Below the pieces are notes generated by a model. It had not been told where the DNA came from, did no database searches, and saw only the letters and a list, made by a program, of their open reading frames with translations. The translations under genes and the position numbers were made by a program. From contig JAKBBA010000018.1 in NCBI GenBank assembly GCA_021808665.1, forward strand, positions 4,204 to 68,203: DNA of 64,000 bases. Reading direction: 5' to 3'. Shown here piece by piece: positions 18,971 to 27,618 of this stretch. Origin of the DNA: Actinomycetes bacterium. GTDB lineage: Bacteria > Actinomycetota > Acidimicrobiia > Acidimicrobiales > Palsa-688. How positions within the stretch are numbered: the first letter of the stretch is position 1; the number at the start of each line of letters is the position of its first letter.

Positions 18971-19616
18971 GGTCGAACTGGCCTGGTACGCATTCGCTCG
19001 CGGCGTCGTCGAGGTCGTCTGCCGGCTTGTCTGGCGCGTTCAGGTGGTCGGCAAAGAGAAGCTGCCGGCCAGTGGCGCTTACGTCATAGCCCCGGTTCAT
19101 CGTTCCAACGTCGACACTCTCCTCGCGGGATGCCTCACGCACCGTCGTATCCGCTTCATGGGCAAGGACAGCCTGTGGAAGTACCGCTGGACGGGAGCGC
19201 TCTTCAGCTCCCTCGGAGCGTTCCCAGTCCACCGCGGCGCACCGGACCGTGAAGCTCTGCGCTCAAGCGAAGATGCTTTGCGCTCCGGGGAGCCGGTGGT
19301 GCTGTTCCCCGAAGGCACGCGCCGCAGCGGGCTTCGCTTGCACCCGCTTTTCGAGGGCGCGGCGTTCGTGGCGGCACGGGCCGGGGTTCCGATCGTACCT
19401 GTTGGTATCGGCGGGAGTGAATGGGCGATGCCCAAAGGAAGCCGCACCGTGCACCCGGTGAAAGTCGTGATGGTGGTAGGAGATCCCATCTTCCCGCCGC
19501 CGGCCGGAGCATCCGGACGCGTATCGCGGCGCGCCGTATCAGAACTGACAGCGCAGCTCGCCGAACGCCTTCAAGAGTGCTTCGACGAGGCGCTCATCCG
19601 CTCCGGCCGAGGGTGA
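18960..19616 (+). CDS. 1-acyl-sn-glycerol-3-phosphate acyltransferase (PlsC family)
   Basis: Transfers an acyl chain to lysophosphatidate or a related acceptor at the membrane; 218 residues. The acyltransferase block I is APVHRSNVDTLLAG (H-X4-D), block II-like GALFSSLGAFPVHRG, block III FPEGTRRSGLRLHPLFEGAA, and block IV-like GVPIVPVGIGGSEWAMP. The ATG at 18960 overlaps the cmk end. Positioning between cmk and der genes is also seen in other Actinobacteria and spirochaetes. Acceptor specificity unknown. Confidence 0.88.
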   Translation: MKHKVELAWYAFARGVVEVVCRLVWRVQVVGKEKLPASGAYVIAPVHRSNVDTLLAGCLTHRRIRFMGKDSLWKYRWTGALFSSLGAFPVHRGAPDREALRSSEDALRSGEPVVLFPEGTRRSGLRLHPLFEGAAFVAARAGVPIVPVGIGGSEWAMPKGSRTVHPVKVVMVVGDPIFPPPAGASGRVSRRAVSELTAQLAERLQECFDEALIRSGRG

Positions 19617-19671
19617 GATCTAGCCGACTCCTACGGCGGTCCTCGACCCGGATAGACGTGATCGGCTGGGC

Positions 19672-20715
19672 CTAGCCGGCGGACAGTCTGGCGAGGGCCG
19701 TCGCTGCGGACATGGCCCTGTCGTCGACGCCGGCCAGCGAGGTGGCGTCAGGGGCGAGGCCGGCGAGAGCGCTGAGCGCTCCCAGTCGACGTAAGCCTTC
19801 GCGAAGTTCGCGTGGCAGGGGGAAGTACTCGTCTTCGTCGGTGTCGCGCACCTCCTCGGTGCCTTCGCGAGGGTCGAGACGTGCGACTATCGCCTCCACC
19901 ACCTCCTCGGGCGCGGAAGCCCCGGCGATCACGCCGACGGTTCCCTGCAAGCTGTCAGGTAACTCGGAGGGGTCGTCGACACGCAACACTGTCGGGCATC
20001 CGGCGCTCTCAGCTGTGCGTACCAGAGCCAGCGTGTTCGAAGACGTGCGTGATCCGACGACCACGATGGCGTCGCAGCGACCGGCGATCGCCTTCAGGGC
20101 AGCCTGGCGGTTAGTTGTGGCGAAACACAGATCCGAAGTACCTGGCATCCAAAGATCCGGCCATCGCCGCTTCGCAGCGTCGGCGATGGCCTTCCACTCG
20201 TCTAAAGCCAGCGTGGTCTGAGCGAGGAACGCCACCTGCCCGTCCGGGTCGGGCAGAGCCGCAAGCTCCTCCACGCTCTCTATGCGTCTCACGGCCTGGG
20301 GAGCTACCGCCTCGGTGCCAACAGCCTCCTGATGGCCTTCGTGCCCCACGTAGACGATGCTGTAGCCCTTAGATGCGCGCACTTTGACCTCGTGGTGCAC
20401 TTTCTTTACCAGGGGACACACGGCGTTAACTACGACGCCCCCGCGTTGGCGGGCGGCTTCGACCAAGTCGGGGGGCGACCCGTGGGCTGAAAGCATCAGC
20501 GGGGCGCCGGGCGGCACGTCGTCGAGGCTCTCCACGAAGCGGACGCCGGCGGCCTTGAAACGCTCGACGACGAGGTCGTTGTGGACGATCTCGTGAAAGC
20601 AGTAGACGGGCGGCTCGAAGAGCGTCGTCATCCACGCAAGCGACTTGATTGCCATTTCGACGCCTGCGCAGAACCCTCTCGGCCAGGCCAGAAGCACCCG
20701 CTCAACTCTCTCCAC
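19672..20715 (-). CDS. ispH: 4-hydroxy-3-methylbut-2-enyl diphosphate reductase
   Basis: Last step of the MEP isoprenoid pathway, an iron-sulfur enzyme of 347 residues. The three cluster cysteines are at about 16 (PRGFCAGVEMA), 100 (NAVCPLVKKVH) and 197 (SDLCFATTNRQ). HGSPP, VGHEGHQEAVGT and the SRTSSNTLAL stretch are also conserved. GTG start at 20715. The gene converges on the acyltransferase gene and diverges from the DUF512 gene with 25 bases between. Confidence 0.95.
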   Translation of the reverse strand: MERVERVLLAWPRGFCAGVEMAIKSLAWMTTLFEPPVYCFHEIVHNDLVVERFKAAGVRFVESLDDVPPGAPLMLSAHGSPPDLVEAARQRGGVVVNAVCPLVKKVHHEVKVRASKGYSIVYVGHEGHQEAVGTEAVAPQAVRRIESVEELAALPDPDGQVAFLAQTTLALDEWKAIADAAKRRWPDLWMPGTSDLCFATTNRQAALKAIAGRCDAIVVVGSRTSSNTLALVRTAESAGCPTVLRVDDPSELPDSLQGTVGVIAGASAPEEVVEAIVARLDPREGTEEVRDTDEDEYFPLPRELREGLRRLGALSALAGLAPDATSLAGVDDRAMSAATALARLSAG

Positions 20716-20721
20716 CAGCGC

Positions 20722-20731
20722 AGAGTACCGT
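20722..20731. promoter_or_regulatory. overlapping divergent -10 hexamers of ispH and the DUF512 gene
   Basis: On the minus strand TACTCT (20727-20722) ends 6 bases before the ispH GTG. On the plus strand TACCGT (20726-20731) ends 9 bases before the DUF512 ATG. The two hexamers share two bases. Confidence 0.4.
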
Positions 20732-20740
20732 GTTTGGGCT

Positions 20741-22147
20741 ATGTCTCTGCCTGCCGTGGTCGCGGTAAACCCTGGGTCGCCCGCTGCGAGAGCCGGCCTC
20801 GTTCCCGGCGATCAGATCGTGTCGATGGACGGGCAGGTGCCGCGCGACGTCATCGAGTACCAGCTTCTGGCCGACCAGGAGGCCTTCGAGATAGAACTGC
20901 GAAGGGGAGGCGTAGAGATGTCCGTCAACATCGAACGCGACGCAGGCGAGCCGCTTGGCATGCAGGTCGACTCGGCGCTGTTCGACCGGGTGCGGACCTG
21001 CGACAACCACTGCGCGTTCTGCTTCATCCACCAGCTTCCCAAGGGAATGCGCAAGAGTCTCTACGTTCGAGACGACGATTACCGCCTGTCGTTTCTGTAT
21101 GGAAACTTCACCACACTCACCCGGTTCAACGAGCTCGACTTGGAGCGCGTGGTCGAGCAGGGTCTCTCCCCGCTTTGGGTGAGCATCCATGCCACCGACC
21201 CCGACGTGAGGGCATCGATGCTACGTAACCGTCGGGGAGCGACGAGCCTTCGCTGGCTTCGGGCGCTGCTGGACAACGGCGTTTCGGTCCACGGTCAGGT
21301 GGTTGTCTGCCCGGGTGTCAACGACGGCGCGGTCCTCGAATCCACATTCGCTGACATAATGGACCTATACCCGGAGATGGCCAGCGTGGCGTGCGTTCCT
21401 CTCGGCGTAAGTCGATGGAATGTCGAGCAGTCGATGCGGGCTCACAGCCCCGCCGAGGCCGGTGCTGTCGTCGACACGGTCGAGGATTGGCAGGGTTACT
21501 TCGAGAGCGCGGTAGGTCATTCGATGGTTTACGCCTCGGACGAGTTCTACCTCCAAGCGGGACGTAACCTGCCGCCCCTGGAGGCATACGGTGACGTCGC
21601 CCAGCACGAGAACGGGGTCGGTCTCGTCCGGCTCTTCGAGGCTCGCTTTTTCGGGATGGCCGGGGTCGACGGTCCGCGTCCGGGCGGCTTCTTCGCCTCG
21701 GTGGACGGAGCCCCGGCGAGCGGCTACAGGGCTCCTAGGACCCAGTCGGCTGCTTCGGGTGTGGCTGTGGCGATCCGGCCTGCGCGAGCGTTGTCCGCAT
21801 CGGGCGGCGACGCGCCGCAAGCGCCGGTGAGCGTCATCACCGGCGAGTACGCCGCCGGGCTGCTCGAAGCGTTGGTCGCCTCCGTACGTCCAGACGCGCA
21901 GGTTATCGCCGTCCCAAATAGCTACTTCGGCGGCAACATCGCCGTTGCGGGCCTGCTGACAGGAGTTGACGTCGCCAGGGCCCTTAGCGGCTCTCCGCCG
22001 GGACGGCGCTACCTGCTTCCCGACGTGTGCCTATCGGCCGGGGTGTTCTTGGACGGGATCAGCGTTGCAGAGTTACCGAGGCCAGTAGAGGTCGTCGCGA
22101 CCGACGGGGAGGCGCTGCGCCTAGCACTGCAGGGAGTTGCGAAGTGA
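20741..22147 (+). CDS. DUF512 radical SAM protein with N-terminal PDZ-like domain
   Basis: A 468-residue protein of the DUF512 family (COG1625, annotated as Fe-S oxidoreductase related to NifB); biochemical role unknown. Residues 1-80 are PDZ-like (VNPGSPAARAGLVPGDQIVS). A radical-SAM-like region follows with the cysteine cluster CDNHCAFCFIHQLPKGMRKS near residue 87 and LYVRDDDYRLSFLYGNF. The DUF512 C-terminal domain runs from about 290. I chose the ATG at 20741; the longer frame overlaps ispH. The stop overlaps the der start (GTGA). An adjacent DUF512-der pair is common, hinting at a ribosome- or GTPase-linked role. Confidence 0.88.
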   Translation: MSLPAVVAVNPGSPAARAGLVPGDQIVSMDGQVPRDVIEYQLLADQEAFEIELRRGGVEMSVNIERDAGEPLGMQVDSALFDRVRTCDNHCAFCFIHQLPKGMRKSLYVRDDDYRLSFLYGNFTTLTRFNELDLERVVEQGLSPLWVSIHATDPDVRASMLRNRRGATSLRWLRALLDNGVSVHGQVVVCPGVNDGAVLESTFADIMDLYPEMASVACVPLGVSRWNVEQSMRAHSPAEAGAVVDTVEDWQGYFESAVGHSMVYASDEFYLQAGRNLPPLEAYGDVAQHENGVGLVRLFEARFFGMAGVDGPRPGGFFASVDGAPASGYRAPRTQSAASGVAVAIRPARALSASGGDAPQAPVSVITGEYAAGLLEALVASVRPDAQVIAVPNSYFGGNIAVAGLLTGVDVARALSGSPPGRRYLLPDVCLSAGVFLDGISVAELPRPVEVVATDGEALRLALQGVAK

Positions 22148-23463
22148 AACCTCTGGTAGCCGTGGTCGGGCGTCCCAACGTCGGCAAAAGCACCCTCGTC
22201 AACCGCGTCGTCGGCAAGCGAGAGGCGATCGTCGAGGAGCACCCCGGAGTGACCCGGGATCGCAAGTTCCTTCCGGCAGAGTGGGCCGGGCGTTCGTTTA
22301 CCATCGTGGACACCGGAGGTTGGTTGACTGCAGGGTCGAGCTTGGACAGGCAGGTGTCGCGCCAGTCCGAGAAGGCGATCAGAGACGCCGACGTGGTGCT
22401 GTTCGTGGTCGATTCTGCCGTGGGTATAACCGACGACGATGCGAAAGTCGCAGGACTGCTGCGCCGCAGCGCCGAGCGGGTGCTGGTCGTGGTCAACAAG
22501 GTTGACTCCTCCCGACGGGAGAGTGACGTCTGGGACTTCACCAAGATCGGCCTCGGCGACCCCTACCCGGTGAGCGCCTTGCACGGGCGGGGCACTGGGG
22601 ATCTCCTCGACGCTGTCGTCTCCAAGTTCCCACCCGAGGACGACGCTCAGCCAGGCCTAAGCGCTGAGAATGCCGCCGGTTCCGATGCCGGCGACGGAGC
22701 TCCGGCGGTTGCTATCGTCGGCCGCCCGAACGTCGGTAAGTCGACGCTGTTCAACCGCCTGATCGGCGACGAGCGTTCAGTCGTCCATGACATGGCTGGA
22801 ACGACCAGAGACAGCATCGACACCCTCATATCAACTCCTGACGGGGACATCGTCTTGGTGGACACGGCCGGTATGCGCCGGAGGGCCAAGGAAGCAGCTG
22901 GCGCCGAGTACTACTCTATGGTCAGGGCTCTTCAGTCTCTTGACCGTGCCCGCTGCGCAGTCCTCGTCCTCGACGCGTCGGAGGGCATAACCCGCCAGGA
23001 TCAGCGTCTAGCCGAGCGCGTCGACGCCGCAGGGGGACCTGTAGTTCTCGTGCTCAACAAGTGGGACGCTCTCGACGCAACCGCAAGGGCCGCCCTTCGA
23101 CTCGAAGTGGCGGACCGTCTGGGCTTTCTCGCCTACGCCCCAGTTCTCACCGTGAGCGCGCTCACCGGCCTTGGCGTGCACAAGCTCCTGCCCGCCTTGC
23201 GCAACGCGATTGAGGCGTCCGCTAAACGGGTCCCGACCGCCGACCTCAACCGGGTGATCGCCGCAGCCCAGGCGGCTCACGCTTCGCCGGGTGGACGGGT
23301 CCTCTACGCGACCCAAGGGACGGTGGACCCCCCGACGTTCACCCTCTTCGCTACCAAGACGGTGCCGGGTCCCTACCTTCGGTATCTGGAAAGACGCCTT
23401 CGAGAGCATTTCGACTTCGGCCCAACCCCGCTGGTCTTCCGGGTCAGGAGGCGCAGCTCGTAG
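22144..23463 (+). CDS. der: ribosome biogenesis GTPase Der (EngA)
   Basis: Double-GTPase needed for 50S subunit maturation; 439 residues. The first G domain has GRPNVGKSTLVNRVVG, VTRDRK, DTGGW and NKVD. The second has GRPNVGKSTLFNRLIGDE, TTRDSID, DTAGM and NKWD. The C-terminal KH-like domain is at about 360-439 (TLFATKTVPGPYLRYLERRL). The GTG at 22144 forms a GTGA overlap with the DUF512 stop and gives the family N-terminus VKPLVAVVGRPNVGKS; the longer frame from 22027 is a shadow. Confidence 0.96.
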   Translation: MKPLVAVVGRPNVGKSTLVNRVVGKREAIVEEHPGVTRDRKFLPAEWAGRSFTIVDTGGWLTAGSSLDRQVSRQSEKAIRDADVVLFVVDSAVGITDDDAKVAGLLRRSAERVLVVVNKVDSSRRESDVWDFTKIGLGDPYPVSALHGRGTGDLLDAVVSKFPPEDDAQPGLSAENAAGSDAGDGAPAVAIVGRPNVGKSTLFNRLIGDERSVVHDMAGTTRDSIDTLISTPDGDIVLVDTAGMRRRAKEAAGAEYYSMVRALQSLDRARCAVLVLDASEGITRQDQRLAERVDAAGGPVVLVLNKWDALDATARAALRLEVADRLGFLAYAPVLTVSALTGLGVHKLLPALRNAIEASAKRVPTADLNRVIAAAQAAHASPGGRVLYATQGTVDPPTFTLFATKTVPGPYLRYLERRLREHFDFGPTPLVFRVRRRSS

Positions 23464-23538
23464 TCTGCCCGTAGCCCTGGACGTCCCTCCGAACGGGCCC
23501 GGCAGGTCTGAAAGCACCTTGGAGGCCCCGAATGCCAC

Positions 23539-23544
23539 TAGCCT
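23539..23544 (+). promoter_or_regulatory. -10 hexamer for a leaderless SpoIIE-phosphatase transcript
   Basis: TAGCCT ends exactly 6 bases before the ATG at 23551; no Shine-Dalgarno sequence precedes this ATG. Confidence 0.45.
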
Positions 23545-23550
23545 AGTCCT

Positions 23551-24642
23551 ATGCCTCCCAAGCCTTGGATGGCCCTCGCGGCGCTTCTGTGTGTGCTGGC
23601 AGCGGCCTTGTGGGGTAGAGCGGCAGCGCGACTGGCGAGGGCCGCTAGACGGATAAAGGCCGAGACGGCGGCCTCGTCAAGCGGTCGCGAAGCTCACGAG
23701 CTCGCCCGAGCAGCCTTCGACAAGGACCTCCACGCCACACTTTTGTACTCGGTCCTGGCAGTAGCTCTCGGTATCGGGGCCGAGTCGAAGTCGGTGTGGT
23801 ACTCGGTGCCGTTCGTCGCGGTGGCCCTGCCCGTGGCGATGACTGTCCGCTTCGCCCCGAGGTTCCTCGCCGAGGCCCGGACAGCAGAGGTGAGAGCCAT
23901 GCTCGAACGCCGCGCAGAGGAGGTCCTCGCTCAAGACCAGCTCGCTCCCCGGCGCTGGGCTGACCGCCTCGCCCCGGAGTCGCTACCCCAGTTCGAAGGT
24001 TTCGAGCTAGGCCGGGTCTACGAGCCGGGCAGCGGAATGATGGCGGGAGACTTCTACGACGTTTTCTCCACCACCGGAGGGCGAATCGCCGTGGTTATCG
24101 GGGACGTCGCAGGCCACGGCATAGACCCGTCGATCACAGCTTTCCAGGTCAAGTACCTGCTCCGAACGTTCATCAGGCAGTTCCGGGATCCGGCGCAGGC
24201 GCTGGAAGAGTTGAACCGGGCACTTTCGATAGGTTCGAGGCCAGAAGATCTCGTGTCGGTGTGCGTAGTTGTGCTCGACCCTTCCGCAGGAACCCTGCGT
24301 CACGCCTCGGCAGGTCACCCGGCGACCTGGTTGTGGCAGGACTCGGAGATCCACGCGCTGAGAGCGACCGGCCCGCTGCTCACGTTGGACCCTGCCGGAA
24401 GCTTCTACTCCAGGGAGCGCCCCTTGCTCGTCGGCGACGTCATCTTGATGTACACAGACGGCCTTGCCGAGGCCCGTTCGGGAGGTCAGATCTTCGGGGA
24501 GGACAGGATCGCAGCCGCCTTGCGACGCGATCCAGGCCAGGATGCAGCGATTTTGTGCAAGGATCTGCTCGAAGCCGCCAGGGACTTCGCCACTGGGCCC
24601 CTCGTCGACGACGTCGCCATCCTGGCTGTTCGGAGGGTTTGA
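23551..24642 (+). CDS. membrane-anchored SpoIIE/RsbU-type PP2C phosphatase
   Basis: A 363-residue serine phosphatase probably acting on a phosphorylated anti-sigma-factor antagonist. Two hydrophobic segments (about 6-22 and 65-100) should anchor it. The PPM/SpoIIE domain spans about 150-363, with metal-binding motifs AGDFYDVF, VVIGDVAGHGIDPS, HASAGHPATW, VLMYTDGLAEAR-like ILMYTDGLAEAR, and DDVAILAVRR. No sensory PAS or GAF domain is present, so any signal enters through the membrane part or a partner. No anti-sigma or STAS gene is near. The zinc-ribbon gene follows within 6 bases, so they are probably co-transcribed. Confidence 0.85.
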   Translation: MPPKPWMALAALLCVLAAALWGRAAARLARAARRIKAETAASSSGREAHELARAAFDKDLHATLLYSVLAVALGIGAESKSVWYSVPFVAVALPVAMTVRFAPRFLAEARTAEVRAMLERRAEEVLAQDQLAPRRWADRLAPESLPQFEGFELGRVYEPGSGMMAGDFYDVFSTTGGRIAVVIGDVAGHGIDPSITAFQVKYLLRTFIRQFRDPAQALEELNRALSIGSRPEDLVSVCVVVLDPSAGTLRHASAGHPATWLWQDSEIHALRATGPLLTLDPAGSFYSRERPLLVGDVILMYTDGLAEARSGGQIFGEDRIAAALRRDPGQDAAILCKDLLEAARDFATGPLVDDVAILAVRRV

Positions 24643-24647
24643 GACCA

Positions 24648-24848
24648 TTGCCGTGGTGTGAGGACTGCAGTCACTTCTGGAACGCCAAGAGCCTCGCCGA
24701 GGGAGGCAACTGCCCGACGTGCGGGGCTCACCTGGAGGCTGCCGGGCGCGGAGTCCCGTGGCATTTCAAGCTGCTGCTCGTAGGCTTAAGTGGCTACTTG
24801 GTCTACAGGGTGTACTGGTTCATCGAGTGGCTACCCAAGCATGTTTGA
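24648..24848 (+). CDS. small zinc-ribbon, single-pass membrane protein
   Basis: A 66-residue peptide in a longer frame whose upstream part lies over the phosphatase gene. The TTG at 24648 follows GGAGGG by about ten bases. The N-terminus has CEDC (residues 4-7) and CPTC (22-25), a zinc-ribbon pattern. A hydrophobic segment LLLVGLSGYLVYRVYWFI follows near 44-61. Function unknown; the pairing with the phosphatase suggests a joint membrane role. Its stop codon overlaps the -35 element of the tRNA gene. Confidence 0.65.
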   Translation: MPWCEDCSHFWNAKSLAEGGNCPTCGAHLEAAGRGVPWHFKLLLVGLSGYLVYRVYWFIEWLPKHV

Positions 24849-24875
24849 CGGGCGGTCGGCTGGGTCGAGTAGCAT
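24845..24875 (+). promoter_or_regulatory. tRNA-Pro promoter
   Basis: TTGACG (24845-24850), a 19-base spacer, TAGCAT (24870-24875). The tRNA begins 12 bases after the -10. The -35 is near consensus; the spacer is slightly long. Confidence 0.55.
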
Positions 24876-24886
24876 CTAGGCCATCA

Positions 24887-24960
24887 CGGGCGGTGGCGCA
24901 GTTTGGTAGCGCACCAGACTGGGGGTCTGGGGGTCGCGGGTTCAAGTCCCGCCCGCCCGA
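24887..24960 (+). tRNA. tRNA-Pro (anticodon GGG)
   Basis: A 74-base cloverleaf. Acceptor CGGGCGG (24887-24893) pairs with CCGCCCG (24953-24959), discriminator A at 24960. The D stem is GCGC/GCGC. The anticodon stem is CCAGA/TCTGG with loop CTGGGGG, so the anticodon is GGG (24921-24923), reading CCC and probably CCU. The T loop is GGTTCAAGTCC-like. CCA is not encoded. Confidence 0.97.
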
Positions 24961-24962
24961 CG

Positions 24963-24990
24963 GGGCGGCTCCGGGATACCGGGGCCGCCC
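24963..24990 (+). terminator. strong hairpin after tRNA-Pro
   Basis: GGGCGGCTCCGG (24963-24974), loop GATA, CCGGGGCCGCCC (24979-24990) form 12 pairs including one G-T wobble. There is no T-tract, so it resembles the U-less terminators reported in Actinobacteria. Confidence 0.55.
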
Positions 24991-25046
24991 ACGAGACCCG
25001 CAACCGGCCCGAGCAGATGATCGCACCGCCGTTCAGGGCGTGCGGT

Positions 25047-25367
25047 TCACCAGCGGGGGGTGTAGCCGCCCCGTCCCATCGAGGCGCTCGTTTCCCAGTC
25101 GATGTCCTCGTCGACGCTGCCGATGACTTCGGTCACCCATTCGAGGCGTTCCTTGAGGATCCGCTCAATACCGGCCTGCAAGGTCGTTGAACTGATCGCG
25201 CACGACGAGCACGACCCTTGCAGCTGGACTTCGATCACCCCCGTGTCGGGATCGGCGCTTACGAGCACCAGGTCACCGCCGTCAGCTTGCACTGCGGGCC
25301 GTACCAGTTCGATCAGCTCGTTGAGCTCCGCCAGGCGGCTTTCGGCTTGTTCGTCGTTTTCGAGCAT
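25047..25367 (-). CDS. NifU C-terminal-domain iron-sulfur scaffold protein
   Basis: A 106-residue NifU-like (Nfu) protein that carries or delivers Fe-S clusters. The domain spans about 10-85: LIELVRPAVQADGGDLVLVS, then VQLQGSCSSCAISSTTLQAGIERIL with the CXXC cluster-binding pair in CSSC. The ATG at 25367 has GGAGG upstream, and TACTCT lies a further 10 bases back as a possible -10. It precedes prk in the leftward direction but is separated from it by 85 bases. Confidence 0.9.
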   Translation of the reverse strand: MLENDEQAESRLAELNELIELVRPAVQADGGDLVLVSADPDTGVIEVQLQGSCSSCAISSTTLQAGIERILKERLEWVTEVIGSVDEDIDWETSASMGRGGYTPRW

Positions 25368-25452
25368 TGAACCTCCACCGACAGAGTACCGACACCGCCG
25401 GTTACTTGGCGCGCGCAGCCCAAGAGCGCCTCGGCGTCACAGGCCCGCAGTG

Positions 25453-26325
25453 TCAAGTCCGGCCTCGCTGTTCCATCAGGCGCAGGACCATCGGGGTGAA
25501 GATCAGCTGCATGGCCAGTTCCATCTTCCCGCCGGGTACGACGATGATGTTCGGACGGGACATGAAAGAGTCGTGGAGCATGGCGAGAAGGTAGGGGAAG
25601 TCGATTCCCGCCGGGTTCGCGAAACGGATCACAACGAAGCTCTCGTCGGCGGTCGGGATGAACCGGGCGATGAACGGGTCGGAAGTGTCCACGGTCGGTA
25701 CGCGCTGAAAGTTCACGTGGGTCCGGGAGAACTGGGGGCATATGTAGTTGACGTAGTCGGCCATTCGACGCAGGATCGTGTCCATGATCGCCTCGGTGGA
25801 GTGGTGGCGTTCCACCCGGTCGCGGTGAGCTTTTTGGATCCACTCCAAGTTGATGATCGGTACCACCCCGATACGCAGGTCGGCGTGGCGGGCGACATCG
25901 ACCGTGTCAGTGACGACAGCGCCGTGTAAACCTTCGTAGAGCATCAGGTCGCTGCCGGGGTCTATGTCCTCCCAGGGGGTGAAAGTTCCCGGGGTGGCCC
26001 CGTAGGCTCGGGCTTCGTCGTCGTCGTGCACGTAGTGGCGGGTCCTGCCGGTGCCGGAGTCCCCGTAGGAGCGGAACAGCTCTTCGAGCTCCGCGAGGAG
26101 GTTCGCTTCCGGGCTGAAATGGCAGAAGTGGTGGTTGCCCGCCTTGTCGGCTTCGACGGTGGCTGCCTTCATCGCATCCCGGTCGTAGCGGTGGAATGAG
26201 TCACCCTCCACCTGAACAGCCGTGATCTTCTCCCGACGGAAGATGTGAGCGAACGTGCGGGTCACCGACGTCGTGCCAGCTCCTGACGAGCCGGTAACTG
26301 AGATGATCGGGTGTTGAGCTGACAA
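25453..26325 (-). CDS. prk: phosphoribulokinase (bacterial class I type)
   Basis: Makes ribulose-1,5-bisphosphate, the RuBisCO substrate, from ribulose-5-phosphate and ATP; 290 residues, the length of proteobacterial-type enzymes. The P-loop is GSSGAGTTS at residues 12-20. Further signatures are VEGDSFHRYDRD, FSPEANLLAELEELF, LYEGLHGAVV and VNIINLEWIQK-like VPIINLEWIQK. I chose the TTG at 26325 because GGAGG lies nine bases upstream and LSAQHPIISVTG is the family N-terminus; the ATG at 26367 is in frame but would hold that GGAGG inside the gene. It follows fbp in the same direction. Confidence 0.93.
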   Translation of the reverse strand: MSAQHPIISVTGSSGAGTTSVTRTFAHIFRREKITAVQVEGDSFHRYDRDAMKAATVEADKAGNHHFCHFSPEANLLAELEELFRSYGDSGTGRTRHYVHDDDEARAYGATPGTFTPWEDIDPGSDLMLYEGLHGAVVTDTVDVARHADLRIGVVPIINLEWIQKAHRDRVERHHSTEAIMDTILRRMADYVNYICPQFSRTHVNFQRVPTVDTSDPFIARFIPTADESFVVIRFANPAGIDFPYLLAMLHDSFMSRPNIIVVPGGKMELAMQLIFTPMVLRLMEQRGRT

Positions 26326-26410
26326 GGTGTTGTTCCTCCGACAAGCGTTCGGACATTTTCGTCGCAACGCGAACTTCGCAGCCTTCCTTCCGGCGGCCTG
26401 CAGGGACGGT

Positions 26411-27532
26411 TCAGTCCCGGAAAAGCGAACGAGTGTTGAACAAAGCGAGCCCGGAGCGTTCCTGCTTAGCCGGCGGAGTGTTGAGGTGGTACTCGTCCAC
26501 GCGTCTGACTTCTTGTGAGGAGCCGAAGATGAGCGGCACGCGCTGGTGGATGCTCGACGGCACGACGTCTAAGACCCGTGCCAGTCCTGTGGTGGCGAGA
26601 CCCCCTGCCTGCTCGACGATGAAGGCGATCGGATTCGCCTCGTAGAGCAATCGGAGCCTTCCCTGCGGGCACGACGAGGTCGTGTCCGCAGGGTAAAGGA
26701 AAACCCCGCCGCGGGTGAGGATGCGGAACGTGTCAGCCACAGCGGAGGCTATCCAGCGCATGTTGAAGTCTTTTCGCCTTGGGCCGCTCGTACCAGCTAG
26801 GCACTCCTGGACGTAACGGCGCACGGGGGGTTCCCAGAAGCGCTCCTTGGACGAGTTGATAGCGAACTCGGCGGTCGAGTCGGGGATAGTCATGTTCGGG
26901 TGGGTGAGGATGAAATCGCCGACGTCACGGTCGAGCGTGAAACCGTTGACGCCGTCGCCGGTGGTGAGCACGAGCATCGTCGCCGGACCGTAGAGGGCGA
27001 AACCGGCGCATACCTGTTCCCGTCCCGGCACCAAGAAGTCCCCGACCTCAGCCGGCTGGCCGGGGCGGGGATGGCGCAGAACTGAAAATATCGAGCCGAC
27101 AGTGATGTTGACGTCTATGTTCGACGAACCGTCGAGGGGGTCGAAGACAAGCAGGTATTTCCCCACCCGGTAGTAGTTGGGTATTGGAATGACCCCGGCC
27201 ACCTCCTCGGAGACCATTCCCGCTAGGTGACCGGTCCACTCGGTTTGGGCGATCATCGTGTCGTTGGCCAGGACATCCAACGTTTTTTGGACTTCCCCCT
27301 GCACGTTCGTGCCCCCGCCGCTGGCGGAGGTTTCGAGCAGGGCCCCCCGGTTGACATGGTTGGCGATGACTTTCACTGCGGTCGCTACGGCGTTGAGCAG
27401 ACCCGAGAAGTCACCGGTGGGGGAGCGCTCCGCCAAGGCGTGCTCGGTTTCGATAGTAAAGCGCGTCAACGTCTTCTTTGGCGCAGAGCCGCCGATCCTG
27501 GTGGACGTCGAACGCTCGGTTGCGTTGCGCAT
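26411..27532 (-). CDS. fbp: fructose-1,6-bisphosphatase class I
   Basis: Hydrolyses fructose-1,6-bisphosphate in the Calvin cycle and gluconeogenesis; 373 residues. The signature FDPLDGSSNIDVNITVGSIF is present, with GEVQKTLDVLANDTMI upstream and the sugar-binding MRWIASAVADTFRIL and AFIVEQAGGLATTG downstream. The ATG at 27532 has GGGAGGTGAG upstream; the open frame reaches 27628 but that region holds the ribosome-binding site. prk follows after 85 bases, likely one leftward operon. Confidence 0.94.
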   Translation of the reverse strand: MRNATERSTSTRIGGSAPKKTLTRFTIETEHALAERSPTGDFSGLLNAVATAVKVIANHVNRGALLETSASGGGTNVQGEVQKTLDVLANDTMIAQTEWTGHLAGMVSEEVAGVIPIPNYYRVGKYLLVFDPLDGSSNIDVNITVGSIFSVLRHPRPGQPAEVGDFLVPGREQVCAGFALYGPATMLVLTTGDGVNGFTLDRDVGDFILTHPNMTIPDSTAEFAINSSKERFWEPPVRRYVQECLAGTSGPRRKDFNMRWIASAVADTFRILTRGGVFLYPADTTSSCPQGRLRLLYEANPIAFIVEQAGGLATTGLARVLDVVPSSIHQRVPLIFGSSQEVRRVDEYHLNTPPAKQERSGLALFNTRSLFRD

Positions 27533-27618
27533 GCGGCTCTCACCTCCCGATCGGCCGAGCGGGCCGCTACCTGCGGACCGCCGTTCGTGTGAACATAGGC
27601 CTAGGCCGCAGGAAAGAC

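Noticed and set aside
24719..25126. 135-codon frame crossing the tRNA-Pro gene
   Set aside because: It runs through a well-formed tRNA and the hairpin after it.
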